DNA from: Panagrolaimus kolymaensis
Lineage: Eukaryota; Nematoda; Chromadorea; Rhabditida; Panagrolaimidae
Reading direction: 5' to 3'
NCBI GenBank assembly: GCA_028622995.1
Contig: JAJQJQ010000002.1
Span: forward strand, 2,542,001-2,606,000
DNA: 64,000 nt
Below are positions 1 through 13,500 of the stretch, one piece after another. The translations under genes and the position numbers were made by a program. Within the stretch, counting starts at the first letter, position 1, and each line of letters starts with the position of its first letter. Under the pieces are notes generated by a model, which made no database searches, was not told the origin of the DNA, and saw only the letters and a list, made by a program, of their open reading frames with translations.

Positions 1-1187
1 ATGACCTTTTTTTTTATATCCAAGAAAATTTCAAAAAATAATATGAGAGCTTCAAATTAAATAATGCACGTTTTTTGGCATCAAACTTTTTTTATCGTTA
101 TTTCTTATTTCACATTTTCCTTCTATTTAATCCATACCAGATTTTTACATGAACAAACTTATCATCGATTCTCTAAATTTTTGGGAACCAGCTTGACAAA
201 ATATCATTTTCTCATTATAATAAAACAAAAATCTGTTATAATATTGCTTGCGCGAATGCCATTCATACTATAAAGTAATGATAAAAAAAATCTTTTCACG
301 AACATGCAAGGTTATTAATTTTCACGTAATAAATACGCGCAAAATAATTCAAGATTTTAAAATATATTTGTTAATAGTAAATAGAAGCAATGTTAAAATT
401 CGTGTAATTAAAGATTCCAAAAATAATTATAAATGTGTGATCGAAAAAAACAATAAAAATTTATTTTTAAAAGTGTTTATTAAAAAATTCTATGCTTTTT
501 TAATTGGTTGCATTATTCCAGATACGATAATTATTAAAAACAAAAGTAATTTTTCTTTACAAAAACTAAAACTACCCCATAAAAAATAATACAAAAACAA
601 AAAATGTAAAAAAAACTCCACGAATAAAATCCCGAATATCGCGATTAAATATTTTTTCAAACGCAATCATTTTAAATTATAAAAAAATTATTTTATGAAA
701 AAAAGATTTTTTCCATCAAAGATCAGAAGTCTGTCTATCTATCTATGTTTATGTATTGAACGATAGGCTCCTGTCACCCGGTGACAAAACAAATGTTTAA
801 AAAAAATTTAATAATTAACAATAGAAAAAATAGATTAAGACAAAGCTAAAATTATCTACAATGAATTTGTACAACAATAATAAAATAAAATTGTTTGAAG
901 ATATAAAATTTTTGACACCACGTGTAAAAAGTTATTTGATTGTATTTGTTTGTTTGTGTGAAAATGAAACCCGTTGAGGCAAAATAAAAGAAAGAGACTC
1001 TGTGACTGGGAAATGGCTGAGATTATAGTTATTTTTTGAATAGAGACACTAAAAACAAATTTGACTAAAATCAATCTAGGCGACGACGACGAGATAAAGT
1101 ACATACATATATACAATCCCGCCGCGCCCCATTGGGTGATAGTCTTTTTTTAAATCCGCCACCACCGCGATTTAACACATTTTTTTA
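1..1187. other. Intergenic, AT-rich; promoter-like 3' end
   Basis: No convincing coding exon. The open frames here have low complexity and unlikely composition. Positions 1085-1137 are locally GC-rich (CGACGACGACGAG, then CCCGCCGCGCCCC followed by ATTGG, an inverted CCAAT box) and lie just upstream of the small gene starting at 1188, so this is probably its promoter. A perfect 15-nt inverted repeat sits at 772-786, close to a short CTAT repeat. Confidence 0.5.
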
Positions 1188-1489
1188 ATGGCAGCGACGG
1201 ATTCTTTTGACAAAGCCGGTCTCAATCCATTCCCCTATCTGATGGTAATATAAATATTATAAATTTACATATTTTCTTAGATGGTGTTTTAATAATATGC
1301 AATTTTCAGATCTTTTTAAGTGCGATTTTAGCACTGATGATGGTAGTATTATTATATTGTTGGAATGTACATCCTCGACCGGGAATAGTCACAGTTTCAC
1401 AATCGCTTCCCAATGAAAATGGAAGCCGCAGACACGCGAGTACACGGATCTCCAATGGATTTGGCGCGACGGTTATACACATTTCATAA
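1188..1489 (+). CDS. Small single-pass membrane protein, unknown function
   Basis: Two exons, 1188-1244 and 1310-1489, encode 78 residues. The donor is ATG|gtaata and the acceptor TTTTCAG; an earlier TTCTTAG acceptor would give an immediate stop. After about 19 polar residues comes one strongly hydrophobic segment (IFLSAILALMMVVLLYCW, about residues 20-37). A basic, Ser/Arg-rich tail follows and ends in VIHIS. There is no clear cleavable signal peptide, so it is probably a one-pass membrane protein. I do not recognise the family. The promoter-like GC-rich stretch upstream and the clean splice sites argue that it is real. It converges on the Tribbles gene, with stop codons only about 90 bp apart. 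Confidence 0.55.
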
Positions 1490-1580
1490 GTGATGATGGA
1501 ATTAACCGCGCAAAAAAATTAAGGAGAGAGTTGATGATTAGAAGAAGCAGACGATATTTAATTTAAAAAGAAGAAGGCAT

Positions 1581-4532
1581 CTAACGACGAGCTTCAATAT
1601 TGAAGCAAATTCGAGAATTAGTTGGAAATAGAACATTTGCTGTGGCAGGAACGGGTGGAATACCCGCTGGGACAACCTGATCTGATTGTACCCGATACAT
1701 TGCCAAGCGTTGTTCCTATAAGATTTGAGAATTTATATAAAGTTTGAGATATCGAGTTTTTCTCACCATTGTCCGTTGATTTAATCGTCGATCACTACTC
1801 ACACGAGGAAGTTGACCTCGAGCAAATTGTGGCGCTTGTGGTTGTTGTGGAGGTTGATGAAGTTGTTGTTGCTGTTGATGATGGAAGAATTGCATTTGTA
1901 AATGTTGTCTAAAAGTCGCACCGCAATCGAATGTAGGAGCATGAGAGGAACTACTGCAGAGTTCCTCAGCGCTCATTTGAAGCCAATGACATTGTTTCAA
2001 TCGTTGAGCGGAAGGGCGATCAGAGGCATTTTTACAAAGTAGCGAATAAACCATTATTCGACCTTCAGGTGATGCAAAATGTTCAATTTTAGCTGTAACA
2101 TTGCGGCTTCGAATTCTTGCAAAAAGTGCTTGAGGTTCATTAGCGACAAAAGGATAATTTCCAACGAGAAGGGTGAAAGCTAAAACGCCAAGAGCCCACA
2201 TATCTGCTGCCATTCCACAATAACTTGTTTGACGACGATTCAACATTTCTGGAGCCATAAAAGCCCATCCAACTTTAGTACCAAATAATGTACTACATTT
2301 GACATCATTAGATAAATGGAAAATTAAAGGTGAGCGAACGCGAAGTTGAGTCCTAAAAAAGAATCCAATTTTTATTGATTGCTCTTTTTTATTATCATGA
2401 ATTTTTACTGTATTTTTTTATTTTTGGCCCCTATTATTTTATTTTTTGCGCTCTGCAGTTGCCTCATGTTATTTTTTTTCCATGAATGCATTTATCAAAC
2501 AATTCTTTCATTTTTTTCTTTGCTTTCGTCACAACGTTAATTTCGTAACTCTTCCACCAAAAAAATGACCCTGTTTTGTTATTTTCGCAATAATATTTTT
2601 TTGCTTCAAATTTTAATAACAAAAAATAATGCTCAATCATAAAATTTAGCGTTGCTTATTTTTTTTAATAAAATGAAACATTCGCTTTTGAAAAAAAAAT
2701 TAAAAAAGCTTTGATGAAAGTTTCATTTTTTTTTCTTTTTCTTAACTGCGCAGCATAAATTTTGAAATCTTTGGTTAGAAAAAAAGTGACGATAAAAAGA
2801 CAAAGTTGTTGTGGTTGGTTGTCTATGCGTATGTGTGCTGTTGCCTCAATGCATGTGCAAATATATAACATACACCCTGAAAGCCATCGCACACACAACC
2901 CTACAGCGGAAAAAAGCATGCGAGCGATGAAATTAAACAACGGAAAAAATTTCGCAACTAGTCTTATTTCTTCTCCTTTTTTCTGCCTACAAATTTTTCA
3001 GCGATGAAAGAAATAAACTTATAAAATGCAAAAATCATTGTTATTTTTGTTTATGAAATTCTATTTTTAAAATTATCCGTTTAAAAACCTTTAGTTAACA
3101 AAGATGAAAATAAACATCGTCATTTGAATCGATAAACAAAACAAATGCAAACGACCAAATAGTGTTTAGTGATAACATTTTTGATCAAGCTTTAGGCAAA
3201 AGAAATAAATACCGTATGCAAAAAATGGAATTGGAAAAGTTCCGCAATGATTTTTTAACCTTTTGAAAAAAAGAAAATTAGCGAGAAGTTAACTTTAAAA
3301 GGCGAAATAAGAAAATGGCATATGTAGGAGTGATCCGATATTTGCTTGGAAGCCAATAGAAATTAAATCACATGATTTAATCTTTTTAAAGGTTGTGCCG
3401 AAATCAAAGAGTCTACGATAACGTTTAAGAATCTTTCAGAAAGTATTGATGAGATCAAAGCCTATACAGTTTTTTTAAAATAAGAAGAAGAAAAAGGCAT
3501 AAAACTTACATTTGGGGATCTGTAAAAACAAATTTATCAAATTTGAAATCACCAAAAAAGATTCCAACTGAATGACAAATTTCCATCATTTCAACAATTT
3601 GATATATGATATTTTGAACATCTTTTTCAGGTAAACGCAATCGATCTCTTGGCTTTTTAGGATCTTTAACTTTAAGATTTAAACTTGAATAATTTGCAGG
3701 CATTAAAAGATATGAAATATCTCGAGCGCCTCGAACAATTCGAGTATCATCTGGTATAATTCGAGATCTGGAGGAAGATTGATTTGAATACACACATACA
3801 AAATTGGAAAATAAATCCTTACTTTAATCGACGAAATTCTTCAGGGTGAAAGTATTTTTTCGCAGATTCAATGCGACTTGCAACTTTCATAAAATGTTTA
3901 TATTTAATTGAATCCATTTTAATTCCTTGAAACAATAAATTTGTGGATAATTCCAAAACTTGGAAATCATCACCATGTGTGATAACTTGATATTCATCTG
4001 CACCAAGAAAAGCTGGAGTTTCATGTGGTCCTAATGATTTAGATGAAGAAGCTCCATCAAGATCTAAGGATTCCACACTTTCTGTGCTATAAATTGATGG
4101 GGTTGTTGAATCAAGGCGAGTGCGTTTTTCGCTTTTTCCACAAAGTTGCTGTTGGGAGGAATCATCATCAGATCCAGATGGTTGAGATTCAGACGAAGTG
4201 CTATAACCACCAGGTGAAGATGGGGTTGTCAAAGCAAAAGAAGCTTCAATTTGAGCTTTAATATCTCTTGTGCGAGGATCATTTTCTCGTCGACGATGTT
4301 CTATTGCAGATTGAAGTTGAAGAGGGGGCAAATTAAGGGCAGGACGTTTACGTCCATTTCGAACTAATGTTACATTATTATTATTACTATTATTACAAAC
4401 GACCGGCGTTTGAAGTTGTGGAGTTACGCATGGTGAGGTAGAAGTGGAAGTGGAAATTGGGGATAAAGAAGAATCAGAAGAAGACACATTTTGAATTGGA
4501 CGCTGGACTGATAAGGTCAGCATCGACGACAT
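1581..4532 (-). CDS. nipi-3: Tribbles-family pseudokinase
   Basis: Four exons, 4532-3823, 3767-3510, 2352-1767 and 1715-1581, give 562 residues. Tribbles proteins are scaffolds that bring substrates to the COP1 ubiquitin ligase; C. elegans NIPI-3 acts in innate immunity. The Ser-rich N-terminus is followed by a kinase-like domain from about residue 180 to 455. The catalytic HRD loop is degenerate (GDFKFDKF, 309-316), no DFG is visible, and the APE motif is kept (356-358). The C-lobe (ADMWALGVLAFTLLVGNYPF) is well conserved. The last exon holds SDQVVPAG (529-536), matching the Tribbles COP1-binding DQxVP motif. Intron 2 is 1157 nt. The start codon is only 2 nt behind a TTTTCAG acceptor, suggesting SL trans-splicing or a 5' UTR intron. 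If exon 3 were read through instead of spliced at 1767, the protein would end at 1716 and lose the motif. Confidence 0.93.
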
Positions 4533-4541
4533 TTCTGAAAA
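4533..4541 (-). other. Splice acceptor 2 nt before the Tribbles ATG
   Basis: On the minus strand CCTTTTCAG is followed by AA and then the Tribbles ATG. With no obvious coding exon upstream, this is either an SL trans-splice site or the 3' end of a 5' UTR intron. Confidence 0.5.
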
Positions 4542-7500
4542 GGATGAATACAGTAAGACAATGTTTTAAATAATGAACAATTTAGTTAAGACACAAATTC
4601 GCGAAAAGAAACTCAGAAAGGCATACTTCGAATCTCAAAAAGTTTTAAGAATGAATGAATGGTGCCATTGAATGGAATGCGAAGTAGAGCTCAATGAAAT
4701 AAAAGTTTCATTTCAACTACCATTTTAAAATAAAGCGAAGAAGAAATGGCCATTGCGAAATGGCATATTTTCTTTCGGGGGTTTTAAAAGTATACGTGCA
4801 CGCTAGCGGAATACACTTCTTTCATTTTAGTTAGTTAGTTAGTCGTCTCTCCCTCCTCTTTCTCTTTCCTCTCTCTTTTTTTCTATCTTTCTCTTTTCTA
4901 TGTGCCTATGAGTCTTTCGCAACCTCGAATAATAATTTCGTGACGAACAACCTAAATGCGAGCAACAAAGCTGCTTTTTTGCCGCGACTGCTGCTTTTTT
5001 ATATTGAAGAAAGAATTGAAGTTGCGAAACTTGCGAAATCATCAACAAAAAAAAGAAAGGAAGTTTTTAAAGTTACGATAAAAAAAGTGTAAAAGAAATT
5101 TTTGTTGCTGACTCAGAGTGCTCAATCGCCTTCAGAAGGTGCAACAAAGGTTTCTATGGAAATATATTTACATATTTTTTGTATTAATCATCGAAGGAAT
5201 TAAGTTAAAAAAACACTCACCGGAATTTACCGAACTTTTATTGTTGATGGACACGAAGCAATGGTGGTGCTTCAGATGGATGCCATTATTACGTCGTCAA
5301 CAAATATATTTATATTATTCAAGAGTTATATATGTATTTAAAAGGAAAGAAATTTTAATTTCCGAGAGTTCACGTCGTTGCCGACTAAAATATATTATTT
5401 TAAAGTATTATTTATATTCTTTTTTTCGTTGTAAAATATTATTTTGTCAATTAACGATTGTATTGACACGAACACGAAAGGTTTTTTTGGCAATTAAATA
5501 TGCCATAATTAAATAAGTTTGAGACACTCTAGCTTTCACATCCTGAATCTATGAGGTAAGTGTTAGAGTTGGTCTCAAAATAAAACCTTCGGAAATAGTT
5601 GTATATCAAATAAAATATCATTTTTTTTCTAATTGATTTTTAACTGTAATTTTTTTAACATAGTTAAAATTCCTTTTTTATTTTTCATTTTTATCAAGCA
5701 ACAAACAGTGGCAGTAGCAGCAACAACATTCATACAACCATTTCGAAACGAAACACAGAAAAAAAATTTGAGCTGATGCAAGCAGCGGTTGGGAGACCTT
5801 CTCTTTTTCTTTTTTCTTTTTTAGTTTTTTTCTGACGACGACATCGACAATGTCGACATGGGGCGCTGCTGCTGCTGTTGTGAGCGAACGAGTTGAGCTG
5901 TGCATACCACTCTGCTGCCGCGCTCTTTCTTTTCGTATTTTTTATTTTCATTGCTGGCAAAGCACAAAGCGAAGTGAAAAACTGACGAAATCGATTGAAT
6001 TGAAAAAAATTTTCAATGCGAATATGTGGCGGCAGCGGGTGGAGGAGGACCAACCTCCATTCCTCTTAAAGAGAGCCGGTTGTGTGTTGGGGCGGCGACA
6101 AGTGGAACCTTCTCATTGGTGAATCTTTTTTGTTTTCACTGACAAGAAATAGTAAAAAAAAGATAGCGTCATTTTTTTTCTAAGCAGTTTTTCTTTCTAA
6201 GAGATTGAATGATTCTGTGGAAATATTTTTTTATGGAGCAAATGTGAAAGTGACAGCAACTGAGGTAACTAAAAAAGCTTTGGAAAAATGCATATACAAG
6301 TCAAATAAAAAAAGTTGAGCCAAAGAATGGAAACAATTGTCAGAAAAGTGCAGGTGGTGGCAAGAAGGTGACGAAACTTTTTTTTCTTTTGGCCAAAAAC
6401 ATTGTAAACAGGAATGTTTTTTTGTGTTGGAGGAAATGGTTTCGATTTGATTCAATTTGGAGAGACACATTCAGAGAGAAAGAGGGGAGAGAATGGCTTT
6501 AGAGGACATAGTTGATTTGAGTCATGCGATTCGCAAAAAATGACCTTGAAATGTATAAGGGCTCTGAAAAGGACGAAAGAAATAACAACGACAGCAGTGG
6601 TAATTGAGTGGCTTTTAATGCAAACGGGCATCGCGATCTTAAATGGCACTCAAGCGAACTCATTTTCTAGAAAGATCGATACCTTTCCAGACATTGTTTT
6701 TATCTAAAGCAGGTTCCCACAAAGATAAAACCCTCCCAATCATAGTTATCCAAAAAAATCAATTTTCCACAAACATCTAACAATAAACCTAATGACTTTT
6801 CAATAGTTTTTAATTTTCAACAACAAAAACAAATCTTTTGTTGTCATTCGTTAATAATAAAAAACGCATACATACAAAATATGTTTTCCCATAATTTTTG
6901 ACTATTCAAAACTACAAAAACAAATTTTTTCTCCTTTTTCATTGATAATCAATTCATTTTTTTCCCTAACTACAGTAAACCTTTTTTATATGGCTACGCC
7001 ACCATCGACAAGACAAACATATTTGTTGAGGGAGAATTTTATTTTTAGAAAAAAAGTATATTAAATTAAACTTTTAAAAAGGTGTTAGTTTAAAAAGAGA
7101 CCATAAATTAAAAGTTTTGAATAAATTAAAGGGATTACTCGAAAAACAAATATTTTAAAATTCAAACTTTATTGTTTTCCTAATTCATAAATCTCTAAAA
7201 CATGGCGGCGTAAATTAAACAAGCTTCAACGAAACCTTTAAGCTTGAATGTTTCAACAAAGAAAGAGAGAGAGACTTCTTTTTTTTTTTGTTTTTAAACA
7301 TCTTTTTGATTCCATTGAGCCCTAATTTATAAGAACAAGCGATGAAATTTATTAAAAACAAATAAATACAAAACCGTCTAAAAAAGGTTAATCAAGTAAA
7401 GGAGTTTTTTAAATATATTTTTTATTTCAAATAAATGTTTATTATTATCAAATCTCTCTTTTTTGTTGTGTTGTTTTGTCAAATTTATATACTTTGTTGA

Positions 7501-10500
7501 TGATGATATGAAAATAAAAAAATAAAGCTAAAAACATTTCGCAATAACATTGTCTTGTTTTTCATCATTCTTTTTTCTTCGTTTGTTCTTTCTCTGCCTT
7601 TTTATTTTTCAAATACACACAGAAAAAAATGTGTGGTGTGTGTTCGTTACAGAATTGCAAAAATGACGACAAACAGAGTTGATATTGGAAAATGGAAAAA
7701 AATAAAAAAAAAAGGACGACGCAAAGGAAAGCAATTTTTACATCACTTTTTGAAATGAGGGGTGTGGGACTTTGAAAAAAAAGAAGACCGCAAAATTTTA
7801 TGAGAATTATTTTTTTTTTACAAAAAATTATTGATAGCATTAATGGCGCCAGAATTATTAGGCTAAATTTTTCTGTTAAAGAAATTTCAACAGCTTTCGA
7901 CAAATTTAATCACCGCTTTTTTATGATAGCCAAAATTCTAAGAATTGATGATTCAAATTAATGAGAGGAAGAGAAGGAAGTTTGTTGATAACAAATTTTT
8001 TGTTGATTATATGTATTAGCAGCAAACAGCACCAGTCAACCGATCAGGTGAAAAGTTGATGAAATAAAAAAGCAGTCGACGTTGGCCAAGAAGAGAGATT
8101 TCCTATTGTTTTTTTCATTTTTTGTTGCCATTAAAATTAATTGATGGGATTTTTTCCTTGTTTTTGATACAATGCATTTTTACAAAGATCTCTGGGGAGC
8201 TATTTGTTTTTCAAAGGATATCATTTTACAAAGATGATTAAACAAAAACCTTTCCCGTAAAAAAGAGGGGCATTTCGAAAGATATTTATTTGACAAAAAA
8301 GGTTATGACAAATAAATATATTTGTTAAGACAGAAAGCATACACACGCACACATTCAAAGACATACGTGTATGCGCAAAAGAGTGAAAGGCAAAGCTCTA
8401 AAAAGTGTTGTTGCCAAGATCAAAGATCTAATTTTGCTCTTTTATAAATAGGGACAATACCCTCTTCGCTTTATTTTTTTGTTTTTGTGTTTGAAACATT
8501 TTTAGAAAGAAAAACACTGAATAAAAACAGGAGGACAACAACATCCACTCATTTCACAAGGCTGCAATTAACTACACCCGTCTTTTATTTAAATTTAAAC
8601 AACGTTTTAACTTAATTTTTAAGGGACCAATTTTTTCTGATCTTTTTCTATGATAAATTTTGTGTGTCCTTTTCTAAGAGGAAAATAGTTTAGTTTTGAA
8701 GTTTTTTTATTTTTAGTAACATTGTTTAAATCAGGAAATGAATTCATCAAACCAGAAAAGTATTTGAATCATTTTTGTTTTTCCCAAATTAACCTTTTCT
8801 TTTACGCATTGACCTTTTCAAGTAAACATTATTATGTAATCCCATAGAAAAGTCCATGATAGTGAACGTTTACTGAATTTAATAGTTATATGTTTGCGTC
8901 AAAAGGTAAAAAAAAACAAATATTTTCCAAACATCACGTCCAAATTTGTTTTTGACAGATAAGATTTGAATATTACGGTATTCAATGTTGCTGACTAACT
9001 ATACACTGCATTGATAAACCCACATTTCCGCTGGAAATTTTTTAAATATTTCAAAATGATTAAAGAATATAAATTACAGCATCAAAATTTTTTGATATGA
9101 AAATTAATATTTATTTTTTCCATTTTTGAATATTTTATTGTTTTTTTTTTTATTAATTTTATAATACCCGAAATAAATGCGTAAACTTTATTTTTGATCG
9201 AAGTAAAAAAAGTGCGAAACTCTATGATGCAGAAAATAATTTATTAACAAACTCAAAATGCTAAAAATTAAAATACTTACTTCACTTACCGATTCGAATA
9301 TTGTAAAAACACAACATCATGAATATGAATAAAAGTACAGGTCTTTATTGGAAGTTAGATATTTTATAATCTTATCCCAATCAAGAAACAAAAAAGCATA
9401 TTTTAACGAATAAAGATGAATTCAAAAAATTACAGAAACTGAAATAGTGAGTGTGATAAAAAGTTTAGCAAATGTTACTGTTTTTTAAAAATATTCAATT
9501 GCATTGCTTTGGGTGTTTCAGTTCACGAAAGCTTTTTTTAAAAACCATTTTTTTTGTTTGAAGTTTAAAAACACTTCCTGAATTGTTTATTACTTCTTAT
9601 GATTTGTTGTATTCAAAAATAAGCTTAATTGAAGTTAACAGTTAAAAGCCTATATTAATGAAAAATGTCTCTCTTGTAGCCAAATTTTCCTCACTTTTTT
9701 CAGTTATCAATATGTAGACAAAATTATCAAATACGAAATTCCAATACATTACATAAAGTTTATTTTTGTTTGTTTTTTTTTCTTTGCAAGCACGTTTCTT
9801 TTTTTAAAAGATTGCATTTTCAGCTCATTTCAAATTTTTAAATATTCCACATTTTTTCAAAGAAAAACACGAATTTCCCGTTAATATTTTATAAATCTTT
9901 CAGAAATTAGCGGAGTATAGACTTTGGAAAATCATAATTTATTTAAATTTTTGCTTTTTATAAAATTCAAAACTTTGATTTTATAAAATTTAGAAGTATG
10001 AAAGTAATAACATTTGCAGTTTTTACTAAATGTCAACAAACTTTTTTTTCAAGCAAAACATAGACCTTTTTTTCTGAGCTTTAAAAATTAGCGAGTCAAA
10101 AATTTTTCCAACCCTTTTGTTTTTTTGTTTTTTTGAGTTATTTTTCTTTTACTTTAACCATAAAGGTTGACTTGAGCTTGTGTATCTAAATTTTTTTATA
10201 TGTATCTTTTGTTTGTTTTTATGAATCGAAGACTTTTCTTTATCCCAAAATTTTCTGACTTTTTATTAATCTAAAATATCAGAGCAAATACATTTGTGAA
10301 TTCTGAGACATTGTGGAACAATGAAAGCTTTTTCTTTAATAAAAAATTGAGCTAAAAATACTTCCACGAAACAAACAAAAATACCAATTTGCTCATCTAT
10401 TATTTGTATTTCTTTTTCTCATATTTTTTATAATTTTCTTTGAATTTTTATGGCATGTTAAATCATGTTTCTTTTAGCTCTATCGTTCATAATTATTTAT

Positions 10501-13500
10501 TCAGATTTTATGCAAGTTTCACATGGCTATCGGTAGTACAAAACTGTGAAATCGTTCCATAAAAAAAATATCGAAACTTTATTGAGAATTAATTTTTGCG
10601 AATACGTTACTATTAAGGTGTTTGTATAATTGTAAAATAAAAAATAACTATTATCGTGCTCTAATTCTTTTTTTCTTTTGAACTTATTGGTTTTTGAAGC
10701 ATAAAAAAGTGGTTTCGCATTTGTACTTTGCCACTAAAAAATAACTAAAGTTAACAACTTCTTCAAGCAGAAGTAATAATACATTATCAGAAGGCCGTCG
10801 TTAATCTAAATTTAGAACCAATTTTATAAAAATCTTTGATATTTAAAATCGCTGATTACCTCAATCAATGGCGAAAAAAAGTCACAGAATTTTTATTAAA
10901 AACAAACTTTTTTGCAAAACTTATTTCTTTTAAATGTCATCTAAAAGATACTTGAGAAAAAGGAAGGAAAAAAATAAGTTGCATTTTTTAATTAAAACAC
11001 TTTTTGTGTTTTAAAACTTTCAAACATTTTTTAATCGAAAATTGTCGTCTACGGTTTTTAAGGTTTTGAAAATATAAAAAAATGCAATATGTTCGTTTGA
11101 GTCATTTCATTTTGTTTTTTCCCTCACAAATGATCACTTGAATAGAAAAAGTTTTAACTTTCTTTTCATTTATAATTTTTGCCGCCGACGTTCACCTCTT
11201 CTTCTTCTTAAACTGACTGAAAAAGTCTGCTTTTTTTCGTTGCTATAAAGTGTTTTTTCTTTCTTCTAAATGTCATTAAATGGCGTGTTTGGAATTGATA
11301 ATTAAAACGTTTTTTATTTTATGATTTTTGAGAGCAGAAAAATTATATTTTTTTATTGATATTATTATGGGAAAATAGTCTTTTGTTTATTTGTCGAGAT
11401 TTATTGGACTAGGTTTTGGCGATATCACTAAGATAGCTTGGTAGTGCCTTGCTTCATATCCGAGCAGCTAACATCAGATGAGAAATAGAAAATTTATGGA
11501 TCCAAAGATCGTTGCTTTTGTTTTTTTCTTTGTCATAATTACTAAAACTTTCAACTTTTAAAGTTTCTGAAACACTTGATTCTTGAATTGGTATATCGAG
11601 GGCGTGTGAAACCAACTTAATTTTCTTTTCAAAAAATAGGGCTAAATTATTGCTTTGTTTATTACTTTTTTCTTTATAAAAGAATCCATTTCAAAAGATA
11701 TCCAAAACTTTGTTATTAATTATTGGATATCAAGCAAAACAAATGATGCCTAAAAATTCGGTAAAATTCATTTGAATAAATATTTTTTGGTTTATAAAGC
11801 TGAAAGTTAAAACATTGCAGATTAATTATTTTTCGAAATTAGGACGCTATAAGGTTTCAAATGAAGCGTAGGGCGATTGTATTATCATCAAACTAGACGA
11901 AGGCTATGTTTAGTTTTATATTTTAATTAAGCTATTACAGTAAGATTAATTTAAAAAATTATTGAAAGCCATTTTAATTTAAACGGGTACTTTTCCATTT
12001 TTTTTTTCTTCATATGTATACCTGATTTGTAAATAAATAAAAAAATTTCTTGAACTTGTGATTAATTTTTTATGCATTTGGGAATTTTCTCTTCCTTCCG
12101 TAGTCATAAGAATGATACCTCTTTTTTAAAAGACCTCAAAGTCTCAAAGGTTGCTTCAAAGAAAGCCTCTTTTATAAAAACTTTTTGTTTATTTATATTT
12201 TTATTTATTGCCATAACCAAAATTAGATTTGTTTTTTTTTGTGTTAATTTTTCTTTTAAAATAAAAAGAATGCCATCAACTTCTCTTCGCTACCCTTTAA
12301 AAAAATGCAGCCACTGAGCTCTTTGATCATATCATGTCAAAAAATGTGTTTTCGATGTTGTTAATTTTCACAGAAGAAAAACTTCCTGTCAAATATCTGC
12401 GCCGTTTAAAATAAATTTTAATTAATTTAAACTTTTTTTAAAACTTCACCTAGAAACCTATTTTAGTAAAATAAAATTTATAAAACAAATGCTGTCGAAA
12501 TTTATTTTGTGTTGTGACAGTAATAAGCTTTTTGAGAAAAGTCTTTCTATTTTTTTCATTTCTTGTTATATTCTTATTTCCGAGACGTGGAGGAGCTAGT
12601 CTATCAACCTCGTAGTTGATGGTTTACAGCCCACAAAAGCCAAGCCTAATTTACATAAGCTTCTTAACTCCCTTGCCTAAAAGCTTCTGTCGTAGTAGTT
12701 TCCAAGAATTTTTATGCGTAAAAAAGGAACTTAATTCTTTACCGCCTGTGTTTTTCTTGCTAAAGAAGTTTTATTTTATTGGCCAAATAACAATGCCAAC
12801 GGATGCTTGCAACGATGGAATTTTAAACGTCATCTCATCAAACAACAACACATGGTTGAAAATGTATAATTTATTGTTATCTTTGCACTTGTCGTTGTAC
12901 AATGACCAATTAGGTTCTTCAATTTATTCAAAATAAACAAAATTGTATTTGTAATATGATTGAAATGTGTCATTTAATTTTCGTGTTGACAATTATGTTT
13001 TTTAAATTGCTTTTTAAAAAAATGAGCTGTGTTACTTTGAACCTTTTAAAAAAATGAGGCATAAAAGTAAAATAAAAGAAATGAGTGATAATAAGAAAAA
13101 TATTTGTAGCTTTACTTTGCGTTTTTGAAAAAAAAAGATACATAATAGGGAATAAATTTGTCAAAGAAAAAAAGGTTTCTTAGTAATTTATTTTATTCTT
13201 CCCATTTTTAGTTAGCTCACATTGTTACAGGTCTAATTTTTTTTAAAGAGATTCATATTAATGCAGATCAAAGGAACTGAGTTCGAGAATTTTGTATTCA
13301 TGTGAGTTAATTGACACGCGTGAACTTTTGGAAGCTTTTTGTATTTTTAGGTTTCATGGAATGCCTTGGAAACAAAATAATTATGACTTAATTTTGTGGT
13401 GTGAAAACGAACTATTCCTTATAGAAAATTTTTAAACAAACATCACAACTTCTTAGAAAGGTTTCTTATTTTTCGCGTACATACAAAAAAATGTTGACAA

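Noticed and set aside
248..589. 113-codon open frame on the plus strand
   Set aside because: Lys/Ile/Asn-rich composition typical of random AT-rich sequence; no splice context or recognisable motif.
5850..6122. Open frames on both strands in the GC-richer island
   Set aside because: Driven by GCTGCTG repeats and overlapping on both strands; reads better as a promoter island.
11405..11480. GC-richer patch that might be a structural RNA or tRNA
   Set aside because: No A-box/B-box pair, no cloverleaf, and only a 5-bp stem could be drawn.
12616..12936. 106-codon open frame
   Set aside because: No ATG at its beginning (TTG), no splice sites that improve it, no recognised domain.
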